Shown: positions 18,646 through 27,296 of the stretch, in pieces
Numbering within the stretch: the first letter of the stretch is position 1
Layout of the letters: the number at the start of each line of letters is the position of its first letter
Source: Streptomyces iranensis
GTDB taxonomy: Bacteria; Actinomycetota; Actinomycetes; Streptomycetales; Streptomycetaceae
Length of the DNA: 64,000 nt
Direction of reading: 5' to 3'
NCBI RefSeq assembly: GCF_017874715.1
Contig: NZ_JAGGLR010000040.1
Coordinates: 1 to 64,000 of the forward strand
Made by a program: the position numbers and the translations under genes
Notes under the pieces: generated by a model
Seen by the model: only the letters and a program-made list of their open reading frames with translations
The model's database searches: none
Told to the model about the DNA's origin: nothing

Positions 18646-20370
18646 GTGACCGCCGCACTCACCACCGCGCAGTTGACGCAAGAGCACCGCCCCACCCTCG
18701 ACCAGGCCCTGGAGGCGATCCGTACCCGCGCCTATTGGTCCCCGCACCCCGAGCACCCGAAGGCCTACGGCGGCGAGGGCCAGGGCGGGCGCCCGAGCCT
18801 GAGCGTCGCCGAGGGCCAGGCGGCGTTCGAGGCGCTGCGCGGCAAGCGCTTCGAGCTGGACCAGCCGGGCACCGACGGCTGGACGGGCTCCGAGGTCTCT
18901 CCGTTCGGAGCGGAGATGGGCATGGAGTATCCGCATCCGGACATCGAGGTGCTCCTCCCGGCGATGCGGGCGGGGATGCCCGCCTGGCGGGATGCCGGCC
19001 CCGAGACGCGGGCCATGGTGTGCCTGGAGATCCTGGCCCGGATCGGCGCCCGGTCGCATGAGTTCGCCCAGGCCGTCATGCACACCAGCGGACAGGCGTA
19101 CATGATGGCGTTCCAGGCCGGCGGCCCCCACGCCCAGGACCGCGGCCTGGAGGCGGTGGCGTACGCGTTCGCCGAGCAGACCCGCACCCCGGGCGCCGCG
19201 GACTGGTCCAAGCCGCAGGGCAAGCGCGACCCGCTGCGCCTGCGCAAGACGTTCACGGCCGTCCCGCGCGGTATCGCGCTGCTGATCGGCTGCAACACCT
19301 TCCCGACGTGGAACGGCTATCCGGGGCTCTTCGCCTCGCTCGCCACCGGCAATCCGGTGCTGGCCAAGCCGCACCCCCAGGCCGTGCTGCCGCTGGCGCT
19401 GACCGTCCAGGTGGCGCGCGAGGTGCTGAAGGAGGCGGGGTTCAGCCCCGATCTGGTGGCGCTGGCCGCCGAGCGGCCGGACGAGGGAATCGCCAAGGTC
19501 CTCGCCATCCGCCCCGAGGTCCGCGTCATCGACTACACGGGGTCCACCGCCTTCGGCGACTGGCTGGAGACCCACGCCCGCCAGGCCCAGGTCTTCACGG
19601 AGAAGGCGGGGGTCAACACGGTGGTGATCGACTCCACCGACGACTACCAGGGCATGCTCGCCAATCTGGCGTTCTCCCTGTCCCTCTACAGCGGCCAGAT
19701 GTGCACCACCCCGCAGAATCTGCTGATCCCCCGCGACGGCATCACCACCGACGCCGGTCCCAAGACCTATGACGAGGTGGTGGCCGACCTGGCGGCGGCG
19801 GTGGACGGGCTGCTGGGCGACGACGCACGGGCGAGCGCGCTGCTCGGCGCGATCGTGGGCCCCCGGGTCCAGGAGCGGCTGGAGGCCGCCCCCGGCCTGG
19901 GCGCGGTCGCCCTGGCCTCCCGCACGGTGACCCACCCCGACTTCCCGGGCGCCACGGTCCGCACACCGCTGATGGTCAAGGCGGACGGCGCGCGGAAGTT
20001 CTGGGAAGGGGCGGACGCGGACGCGCCCTATCTGGCCGAGTGCTTCGGCCCGGTCTCCTTCGCCGTCGCCGTCGCCTCCACGGAGGACGCGGTCGCGCTG
20101 CTGCGCCGGACCACCCGGGACAAGGGCGCGATGACGGTCGGGGCGTACACCACCTCGCCGGAGGCGGAGCGGCTGATCGAGGAGGCGTGTCTGGAGGAGT
20201 GCGCCCAGCTGTCGCTCAATCTGACCGGCGGCGTGTATGTGAACCAGACCGCGGCCTTCTCGGACTTCCACGGCACGGGCGGCAACCCGTCGGCCAACGC
20301 CGCGCTGTGCGACGGGGCGTTCGTGGCCGGCCGCTTCCGGATGGTCGAGGTCCGCCGCCCGGCGGAGTAG
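18646..20370 (+). CDS. paaN: phenylacetate degradation protein PaaN (aldehyde dehydrogenase superfamily)
   Basis: 574 aa. The family-specific N-terminus (ALEAIRTRAYWSPHPEHPKAY) leads into an ALDH fold with an NAD-site IDYTGSTAFGDWLE, the glutamate region VFTEKAGVNTVVID and the catalytic-cysteine region SLYSGQMCTTPQN. Unlike E. coli PaaZ (about 680 aa), it lacks the C-terminal MaoC-type hydratase domain. It should do only the aldehyde oxidation step after ring opening; a separate hydrolase is needed elsewhere. The GTG at 18646 follows GAGGAG and is the only start giving family length. Confidence 0.9.
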   Translation: MTAALTTAQLTQEHRPTLDQALEAIRTRAYWSPHPEHPKAYGGEGQGGRPSLSVAEGQAAFEALRGKRFELDQPGTDGWTGSEVSPFGAEMGMEYPHPDIEVLLPAMRAGMPAWRDAGPETRAMVCLEILARIGARSHEFAQAVMHTSGQAYMMAFQAGGPHAQDRGLEAVAYAFAEQTRTPGAADWSKPQGKRDPLRLRKTFTAVPRGIALLIGCNTFPTWNGYPGLFASLATGNPVLAKPHPQAVLPLALTVQVAREVLKEAGFSPDLVALAAERPDEGIAKVLAIRPEVRVIDYTGSTAFGDWLETHARQAQVFTEKAGVNTVVIDSTDDYQGMLANLAFSLSLYSGQMCTTPQNLLIPRDGITTDAGPKTYDEVVADLAAAVDGLLGDDARASALLGAIVGPRVQERLEAAPGLGAVALASRTVTHPDFPGATVRTPLMVKADGARKFWEGADADAPYLAECFGPVSFAVAVASTEDAVALLRRTTRDKGAMTVGAYTTSPEAERLIEEACLEECAQLSLNLTGGVYVNQTAAFSDFHGTGGNPSANAALCDGAFVAGRFRMVEVRRPAE

Positions 20371-20372
20371 CG

Positions 20373-20425
20373 GGCCCAGGGGCGGGGCGGCGCGGGGCGA
20401 GTCACCGCACACGCCCCGCCTGGGC
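20373..20425 (+). terminator. possible paaN terminator
   Basis: GCCCAGGGGCGGGG and CCCCGCCTGGGC can pair with a small bulge, with a 26-nt loop, directly after the paaN stop. No T-run. Weak but well placed. From 20371 to 20660 there is no gene. Confidence 0.4.
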
Positions 20426-20507
20426 ACGGCCCCGGACGGGTCGGGCCTGGGCAGGGCGAGCCGGGCCCAAGCGGATCGGCGGGTGCCGGCTGCGGTTCGG
20501 TGGCGCC

Positions 20508-20567
20508 CTGAAGGGGTGCGGACTGAAGGGGCGCGGGCTGAAGGGGCGCGGGCTGAAGGGGCGCGGG
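20508..20567. repeat. four 15-bp direct repeats
   Basis: CTGAAGGGGTGCGGA followed by three exact copies of CTGAAGGGGCGCGGG, between the convergent paaN and RNA methyltransferase genes. Confidence 0.85.
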
Positions 20568-20660
20568 GCTGTGCCGATGTGCGGCTCCGCCTCGTGGACG
20601 ACCGGCCACGACGACGCCGCGGACGATCGACGGCAGGTCAGGGCCCTTCCAGCGGAGCGC

Positions 20661-21422
20661 TCAGGCCGGGCGGTCGGGGCCGCCCCAGTGGAAGAGGGCC
20701 ATGGCCACGCTGGTGGCCAGGTTGTAGCTGGACACCTGTGGCCGCATGGGGAGGGCCACCAGCCTCGTGGCCCGCTTCCGCAGCTCCGGCGAGATCCCGT
20801 GCCGCTCGGAGCCGAAGGCGAGCAGCGCGTCATCGGGGATGGTCAGGGACCGGATGTCCGCCCCCTCCGGATCCAGGGCGTACAGCGGCCCCTCCGGAAG
20901 CGCGTCGCCCGGCAGCCGCTCGACCGCGGTGGCGAAATGCAGCCCGGCGCCCGAGCGCACGGCGTTCGGATGCCAGGGATCGATATCGCCGGTGGTGACC
21001 ACGCCCGTGACCCCGAACCCGGCGGCGAGCCGGACCACGGCCCCGACATTCCCCAGGTTGCGGGGGTTGTCCAGGACGACCACCGGGGCCTGCCGGGGCC
21101 GCCGGGACAGCTCGTCCAGATTCGCCTGACGGCCGCGCCGGACCGCCAGGGCGGCGACCCGGGTGGGATGCACCCTGGGCACCAGATCGCGCAGGGTCCC
21201 GGCATCGACCTCCACCAGAAGGTCCGCGATCGCCTCGGTGAGGTCGTCGGCCAGATCCTCGGCGAGTTCCACGGCGGCCGCCTTGTCGCTGGTGACCGCG
21301 GCACGCACCGCCGCGCCGAACCGCAGCGCGTGCTTCAGCGCGTGGAAGCCGTCCAGCAGCACGGTGTCGGGGGCCGTCGCGCGCCAGTGCCGTACGGCCC
21401 GCGCGGACTCGTCATCGATCAT
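20661..21422 (-). CDS. TrmH/SpoU-family RNA 2'-O-methyltransferase
   Basis: 253 aa. The C-terminal half is the SPOUT knot domain: motif 1 VVLDNPRNLGNVGAVVRLAAGFG, motif 2 LLAFGSERHGISPEL and motif 3 LPMRPQVSSYNLATSVAMALF. The N-terminal 90 or so residues are a helical substrate-binding part. It should methylate a ribose in tRNA or rRNA; the target cannot be read. It begins 4 bp after the HTTM gene stop, in the same operon. Confidence 0.88.
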   Translation of the reverse strand: MIDDESARAVRHWRATAPDTVLLDGFHALKHALRFGAAVRAAVTSDKAAAVELAEDLADDLTEAIADLLVEVDAGTLRDLVPRVHPTRVAALAVRRGRQANLDELSRRPRQAPVVVLDNPRNLGNVGAVVRLAAGFGVTGVVTTGDIDPWHPNAVRSGAGLHFATAVERLPGDALPEGPLYALDPEGADIRSLTIPDDALLAFGSERHGISPELRKRATRLVALPMRPQVSSYNLATSVAMALFHWGGPDRPA

Positions 21423-21426
21423 CCCC

Positions 21427-22659
21427 TCAGCGTACGAGGGTGCCGGCCGGCGATTCCCCGTCGCTCTCCCGCGCTCGCTGCCCCGGCAGCCACACGGCGC
21501 GCGCCGCCAGCCGGTCCCGGGCCCGGCCCAGCCGCGCCTCGGCCCAGCGCAGAAAGTTCGTCGGCAGGAAGACCGAGTCCGCGGCGATCACGGCGAGCGA
21601 GAAGAAGGGCAGCCCCAGCATCACGGCGATACCGAGGTGCTCCATCATCAGCAGGACGAGCATCGCGTTCTTGGCCCGCCGGTTGAGCAGGGTGAACGGA
21701 AAGGCCACCTGGACGATGACCGTGCCGTAGGTCAGCACCATCACCAGTGTGCCGCTGGACGCCATGATGTCGGCCAGCCAGGGCCAGGGTGAGAAGTAGT
21801 CCAGATGCAGCGGGTAGTAGAGGGCGGTGCCGTCCTGCCAGCGCGAGCCCTGGATCTTGTACCAGCCGGCCGAGGCGTACAGCAGACACACCTCGGCCAT
21901 GATCACCAACAGGGCGCCGTTGTGCGCCACGTTGGCGAGCGCGTCCAGGACGGTGCGCGGCTCCCCCGGCGCGTAACGCCTGACGAACCACCATCCGGCC
22001 TGGACGAGCCACAGCCCCCACAGGACGGTGGACCAGCCCAGCCCAGGCAGCGGGCCATCGGCGGTCAGGGAGAGCCGGGCCTCGGTGAACAGCTGCGCCC
22101 AGAGCAGGGCGGTCCCGGTGACAGCCCACAGCACGATTCCGGTGGTGTCGCGCGGCGGCCATTGGCGGTCCGCGCGCCGGGCCGCCCGGCGCGCGTCCAG
22201 GGACCACATCCGACCGCACCGGGTCAGCACCAGGTACATCGACATGAGATGGATGAGGTTGTCGCCGCCGTCCCCCACGAAGATGCTGCGGTTCTGCAGC
22301 GACAGCACCCCGATCATGAACAGCACGGACATGGTGCGGGTGCGCCAGCCCACCAGCAGCAGCGCGCTGGAGATGATGGCGAGGGCGTAGACGATCTCGA
22401 ACCACACCGTGCTGTCGGACCACATGAGCGCGGTGAAGGCGCGGTTGCCGTCGATCAGCCGCGCGGCCATCTCCCAGTTCCACGGGCCGTCCGGCCCGTA
22501 CAGCTCCCGGCGGTGGGGCCATTCGCGCAGCAGGAAGAGCAGCCAGGTGAAGGAGAAGCCGATGCGTACGACGGCGCTCTGCCGGGGGCCGAGCGCGGAC
22601 GCGGTGACGCGCGTGTAGCCACGTGCCACGGCGGTCTGGAGGCGGGCGGAGGGGGTCAC
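21427..22659 (-). CDS. HTTM-domain membrane protein
   Basis: 410 aa, polytopic with about eight hydrophobic segments (for example VRIGFSFTWLLFLL, IVYALAIISSALLLVGW, NAMLVLLMMEHLGIAVMLGLPFFSLAV). The FSFTWLLFLLREWPHRRELYGPDGPW start and central NLIHLMSMYLVLTRCGRMWSLD fit the HTTM family, distantly related to vitamin-K-dependent gamma-carboxylases. The enzymatic role of the bacterial family is unknown. The GTG at 22659 overlaps the DUF5819 stop by 4 bp (GTGA), so the two proteins are probably made together and may interact. Confidence 0.82.
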   Translation of the reverse strand: MTPSARLQTAVARGYTRVTASALGPRQSAVVRIGFSFTWLLFLLREWPHRRELYGPDGPWNWEMAARLIDGNRAFTALMWSDSTVWFEIVYALAIISSALLLVGWRTRTMSVLFMIGVLSLQNRSIFVGDGGDNLIHLMSMYLVLTRCGRMWSLDARRAARRADRQWPPRDTTGIVLWAVTGTALLWAQLFTEARLSLTADGPLPGLGWSTVLWGLWLVQAGWWFVRRYAPGEPRTVLDALANVAHNGALLVIMAEVCLLYASAGWYKIQGSRWQDGTALYYPLHLDYFSPWPWLADIMASSGTLVMVLTYGTVIVQVAFPFTLLNRRAKNAMLVLLMMEHLGIAVMLGLPFFSLAVIAADSVFLPTNFLRWAEARLGRARDRLAARAVWLPGQRARESDGESPAGTLVR

Positions 22660-23393
22660 CGGCGCTTCGCCTCCGGGAGGTCATCGGAGGTCACGGTCCA
22701 CCACGGCAGCGTGCGGTAGACCGTCTTGGTGTCGATCTTCTCGTCGCTCCAGGACGGCGGGGCCACCGGAGTGGTCGCGGAGCGCACCTGTATTCGCTCC
22801 ACGGTGCCGCCGTCCTCCTCGCGGCCGAGGCGGAGCATCACGATCCGGCGGATGTACTGCTCGGAGAGGTTGCCGCGCATCCCCTGCGGCCGCTCCCGCA
22901 CGTCATGCGAGCCGACGTAGAACTCCCAGCCGCGGCGCAGCTCGTTCTGCTGGGTGTGGCTGGGCAGCGGGTTGTGGTGGATGGCCGCGCCGTCCTGGGC
23001 CGAGAGGTCGCGCCAGCCGGTGGTCGCGGTGCCGCCGTCGGGGGTGCGGATCTCGGCGCGGGCCTGGACGGCGATGTTCTGCTGGAGCGGGTTGGGGGCG
23101 AAGAGCTTCCAGACCCGTTCGAACTCCGGATAGACGTAGTCGTCTATCGCCGCGCCGTGCCGCTTGGTGAGGGTGTTGGGCGGTGAGACGTTCAGGAAGG
23201 CCGCCGAGAGATGGATCGCGGCGGCGACCGCGGCCACCGCGATGGCCACCGCGATGATCAGCTGTGCGGGCAGGGAGAGCGCGGTGAGCGGTTCCGCCGC
23301 GTCGCCGTCCGGCGCCGGTTCCGCCGGTTCCGATTCCCCGGGCTCCGGTCCCGTCGGCTCCCGTTCCGCCGGTTCCGGCTCCGTGTCCGCCAT
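22656..23393 (-). CDS. DUF5819-family membrane protein
   Basis: 245 aa. An acidic Pro/Glu-rich cytoplasmic N-terminus (PEPAEREPTGPEPGESEP) is followed by one transmembrane helix (AQLIIAVAIAVAAVAAAIHL) and an extracytoplasmic domain containing SPPNTLTKRHGAAIDDYVYPEFERVWKLFAPNPLQQN. The FAPNP motif and following beta-rich part (RTPDGGTATTGWRDLS) are typical of DUF5819, which pairs with HTTM proteins. The ATG at 23393 is chosen because upstream frame lacks coding character. Function unknown. Confidence 0.78.
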   Translation of the reverse strand: MADTEPEPAEREPTGPEPGESEPAEPAPDGDAAEPLTALSLPAQLIIAVAIAVAAVAAAIHLSAAFLNVSPPNTLTKRHGAAIDDYVYPEFERVWKLFAPNPLQQNIAVQARAEIRTPDGGTATTGWRDLSAQDGAAIHHNPLPSHTQQNELRRGWEFYVGSHDVRERPQGMRGNLSEQYIRRIVMLRLGREEDGGTVERIQVRSATTPVAPPSWSDEKIDTKTVYRTLPWWTVTSDDLPEAKRR

Positions 23394-23512
23394 ACCCCGC
23401 CCCGCTCCCGATGGTCCAGGTCTTCGCGCACGCCGGTCGGCCGCGCCCCCCGTGGCCCCCACGCCCCCGGCACCGTACCGATGCGGGACCACTCGGCACA
23501 GCGTCCTCAGCG

Positions 23513-23570
23513 TTATCCACAGGGTTGACACCCTACGTTCCTCAGCACACCATTGAACCGAACGATCGGT
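23513..23570 (+). promoter_or_regulatory. paaA promoter region: DnaA-box-like site, -35, palindrome
   Basis: TTATCCACA (23513-23521), a perfect DnaA-box consensus, then TTGACA (23525-23530) as a likely -35 with ACCATT about 18 bp on as a weak -10. The palindrome ACCGAACGATCGGT (23557-23570) overlaps the expected start of transcription. It is the exact reverse complement of the paaN operator. CGGTCGG units follow. Confidence 0.65.
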
Positions 23571-23616
23571 CGGTCGGCTGGCCGGTCGGCGGAGACGAAT
23601 GGCGGAGGGGCTTCGC

Positions 23617-24563
<947 letters not shown>

Positions 24564-24567
<4 letters not shown>

Positions 24568-24860
24568 GCGGCAGCCCGACCACCGAGTGGCCGCTGTGGG
24601 AGGTGTTCGTCCGCAGCAGGCGCGGACTGTCGCACACCCACGCCGGATCCCTCCACGCCCCGGACGCGGAGATGGCCCTGCGGAACGCACGGGATCTGTA
24701 CACCCGCCGCTCCGAGGGCGTCTCGATCTGGGTGGTGCCGTCCGCCGAGATCACCGCCTCCTCCCCGGACGAGCGGGATCCGTTCTTCGAGCCGGCCGCC
24801 GACAAGCCCTACCGCCACCCCACCTTCTACGCGATCCCGGAAGGGGTGCGGCACCTATGA
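24564..24860 (+). CDS. paaB: phenylacetyl-CoA epoxidase subunit PaaB
   Basis: 98 aa, small structural subunit. WPLWEVFVRSRRGLSHTHAGSLHAPDAEMALRNARDLYTRR and YAIPEGVRHL are hallmark PaaB sequences. It overlaps paaA and paaC by 4 bp on each side, which keeps subunit ratios close. Confidence 0.94.
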
Positions 24861-25558
24861 CCGCGGCCCTCGCCCTGGGCGACGACGCGCTGGTGCTCTC
24901 CCACCGGCTGGGGGAGTGGGCCGGGCAGGCGCCCGTGCTGGAGGAGGAGGTCGCGCTCGCCAATATCGCCCTCGACCTGCTCGGCCAGGCCCGGGTGCTG
25001 CTCTCGCTCGCCGGCGACGAGGACGAGCTGGCGTATCTGCGCGAGGAGCGGGCGTTCCGCAACGTCCAGCTGGTAGAGCAGCCCAACGGGGACTTCGCCC
25101 GGACCATCGCCCGCCAGCTCTACTTCTCCACCTACCAGGAGCTGCTGTACGAGCGGCTGGCGCGTGGCTCCGGCCCCTTCGCCCCGCTCGCCGCCAAGGC
25201 GGTCAAGGAGGTGGCCTACCACCGCGACCACGCCGAGCACTGGACCCTGCGGCTCGGCGACGGCACGGACGAGAGCCATGAGCGGATGCGGCACGGGCTG
25301 GACGCGCTCTGGCGGTTCACCGGTGAGCTCTTCGAGCCGGTCGAGGGGTGCGAGGTGGAGTGGAGCACCCTGCACGACGCCTGGCTGACCCGGATCACCT
25401 CGGTCCTGGAGCGCGCCACCCTGACGGTGCCCGAGGGGCCGCGGCGCGGCGGCTGGGCGGCCGGCGCGGGGCGGCAGGGCATCCACAGCGAGCCGTTCGG
25501 CCGGATGCTCGCCGAGATGCAGCATCTGCACCGCAGCCACCCGGGGGCGACATGGTGA
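24857..25558 (+). CDS. paaC: phenylacetyl-CoA epoxidase subunit PaaC
   Basis: 233 aa, non-catalytic ferritin-fold partner of PaaA (DDALVLSHRLGEW ... EEVALANIALDLLGQARVLL; VKEVAYHRDHAEHW). The ATG at 24857 overlaps the paaB TGA (ATGA); the longer frame upstream is only the +1 shadow of paaA and paaB. It supports substrate binding and complex assembly. Confidence 0.93.
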   Translation: MTAALALGDDALVLSHRLGEWAGQAPVLEEEVALANIALDLLGQARVLLSLAGDEDELAYLREERAFRNVQLVEQPNGDFARTIARQLYFSTYQELLYERLARGSGPFAPLAAKAVKEVAYHRDHAEHWTLRLGDGTDESHERMRHGLDALWRFTGELFEPVEGCEVEWSTLHDAWLTRITSVLERATLTVPEGPRRGGWAAGAGRQGIHSEPFGRMLAEMQHLHRSHPGATW

Positions 25559-26097
25559 CGCCCACGCCCCCCGCTGCGTCCACTCCCCCCGCGCCCGGCG
25601 CCACCCTCACCCCGCTCGAGGAGGAGTTGCTTCGGCTGGCCGGATCCGTGCCGGACCCGGAGCTGCCCATGGTGTCCCTGGCCGAGCTGGGGGTGATGCG
25701 CGGGCTGCGGCTGCTGGGGCCGGGCCGGGTCGAGGTCGAGCTGACCCCCACCTACACCGGCTGCCCGGCGCTGGAGTCGATGGCCACCGATATCGAGCGG
25801 TTGCTCCATGACCATGGCGTGCCCGAGGTCGCCGTGCGCACGGTCCTCTCCCCGCCCTGGACCACGGACGCGATCAGCGCCGAGGGCCGCCGCAAGCTGG
25901 CGGAGTCCGGCATAGCGCCGCCCGCACCGCTCGACGCGACGGCGGGCGGTCCGGTTCCGGTCGCCCTGGCGGTGCGCTGTCCGCACTGCGGCTCGACCGA
26001 GACCGAGCTGCTCAGCCGCTTCTCCTCCACCGCCTGCAAGGCGCTGCGCCGCTGCGCGGCCTGCGGCGAACCGTTCGACCACTTCAAGGAGTTGTGA
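25552..26097 (+). CDS. paaD: PaaD, DUF59/MIP18-type Fe-S assembly factor of the epoxidase
   Basis: 181 aa. The MIP18/DUF59 domain (GSVPDPELPMVSLAELGVMRGL ... TYTGCPALESM) is followed by a C-terminal zinc-type four-cysteine module (CPHC ... CAACGEPFDHFK). PaaD is thought to mature the di-iron or Fe-S centres of the epoxidase. The ATG at 25552 or the GTG at 25555 could start it; both overlap the paaC stop. Confidence 0.9.
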   Translation: MVTPTPPAASTPPAPGATLTPLEEELLRLAGSVPDPELPMVSLAELGVMRGLRLLGPGRVEVELTPTYTGCPALESMATDIERLLHDHGVPEVAVRTVLSPPWTTDAISAEGRRKLAESGIAPPAPLDATAGGPVPVALAVRCPHCGSTETELLSRFSSTACKALRRCAACGEPFDHFKEL

Positions 26098-27203
26098 TGG
26101 CCGCGGAGGCGGTGAAGCGGGTCACGTCCCGCCACGGCGCGTTCCACCCGCTGCGGGTGGCCGCGGTCGACCGGCTCACCGATGACGCGGTGGCGGTCAC
26201 CCTCCTGGTGCCGCCCGCGCTGCGGGAGACGTTCCGCTTCGCGGCGGGGCAGCACATCGCGGTGCGCCGGTCCGCCGAGGGCGCGGAGATCCGCCGGACG
26301 TACTCGATCTGCACCCCGGCCCCGGGCGCGGAGGGCCCGGAGTTCCTGCGGATCGGGGTGCGGCTGGTCGAGGGCGGTGAGTTCTCGACCTATGCCCTCA
26401 AGGAGCTGGCGGTGGGCGAGGTCATGGAGGTGATGGCTCCGGCCGGCCGTTTCGCCCTGGAGCCCCGCCCCGGTCACTTCGCGGCGGTCGTCGGCGGCAG
26501 CGGAATCACCCCCGTGCTGTCCATCGCCGCCACACTGCTCAGCCGGCAGCCCGAGGCGCGTTTCTGCCTGATCCGCAGCGACCGCACCGCGGCCTCGACG
26601 ATGTTCCTGGAGGAGGTCGCCGACCTCAAGGACCGCTGGCCCGACCGGTTCCAGCTGGTGTGCGCGCTCTCCCGCGAGGAGCAGCAGGCCGGGCTGGTCT
26701 CCGGGCGGCTCGACGAGGAGCGGCTGACCGGGCTGCTGCCGGCGCTGCTGCCGGTCGCCTCGGTGGACGGCTGGTTCCTGTGCGGGCCCTACGGTCTGGT
26801 GCGCGCCGCCGAGCGGGCGCTGCGGGGCCTCGGGGTCTCCCGCGACCGGGTCCACCAGGAGATCTTCCATGTGGACGCCGCCCCCGCCGAGGGCGTCCCC
26901 ATAGCGGGCGCGGCCCTGGCCGCCTCGCACAGCTCGGTCACGGCGACCCTGGACGGCCGCTCGGGCACCTGGCCGGTCCAGGACGGGGAGCCGCTGCTGG
27001 AGACCGTGCTGCGCAATCGGTCCGACGCGCCGTACGCGTGCAAGGGCGGGGTCTGCGGCACCTGCCGGGCCTTCCTGGTCTCCGGCCAGGTGCGGATGGA
27101 CCGGAACTTCGCGCTGGAGCCCGACGAGCTGGAGGCGGGCTATGTGCTGGCCTGTCAGTCCCACCCGGTGGGCGAGCGGGTGGAGCTGGACTTCGACCGC
27201 TGA
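26097..27203 (+). CDS. paaE: phenylacetyl-CoA epoxidase reductase subunit PaaE
   Basis: 368 aa, carries electrons from NADPH to PaaA. Order: FAD-binding barrel (RRTYSICTPAPG), NAD(P)-binding domain (VVGGSGITPVLSIAATLL) and C-terminal plant-type 2Fe-2S ferredoxin (CKGGVCGTCRAF with a later CQSHP). The ATG at 26097 is preferred because AAGGAG lies 5 nt upstream; it overlaps the paaD stop as TGATG. The GTG at 26094 is also in frame. Last gene of the epoxidase operon. Confidence 0.94.
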   Translation: MAAEAVKRVTSRHGAFHPLRVAAVDRLTDDAVAVTLLVPPALRETFRFAAGQHIAVRRSAEGAEIRRTYSICTPAPGAEGPEFLRIGVRLVEGGEFSTYALKELAVGEVMEVMAPAGRFALEPRPGHFAAVVGGSGITPVLSIAATLLSRQPEARFCLIRSDRTAASTMFLEEVADLKDRWPDRFQLVCALSREEQQAGLVSGRLDEERLTGLLPALLPVASVDGWFLCGPYGLVRAAERALRGLGVSRDRVHQEIFHVDAAPAEGVPIAGAALAASHSSVTATLDGRSGTWPVQDGEPLLETVLRNRSDAPYACKGGVCGTCRAFLVSGQVRMDRNFALEPDELEAGYVLACQSHPVGERVELDFDR

Positions 27204-27236
27204 CGGGCCCGGCGCGGCACCGGCGTTCCCTTCTTG

Positions 27237-27266
27237 TAGAACCTGTTCTATCTTGACGGGCCGTCA
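27237..27266. promoter_or_regulatory. KstR-like operator plus second palindrome
   Basis: TAGAACCTGTTCTA (27237-27250) is a perfect dyad apart from its centre and fits the KstR consensus TNNAACNNGTTNNA. Three bases later TGACGGGCCGTCA (27254-27266) is a perfect 13-bp palindrome that includes a possible -35 (TTGACG). Two different TetR-type proteins may act here. Confidence 0.6.
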
Positions 27267-27296
27267 GACATAGCCGCGGCGCGGGAGGTACGGACA

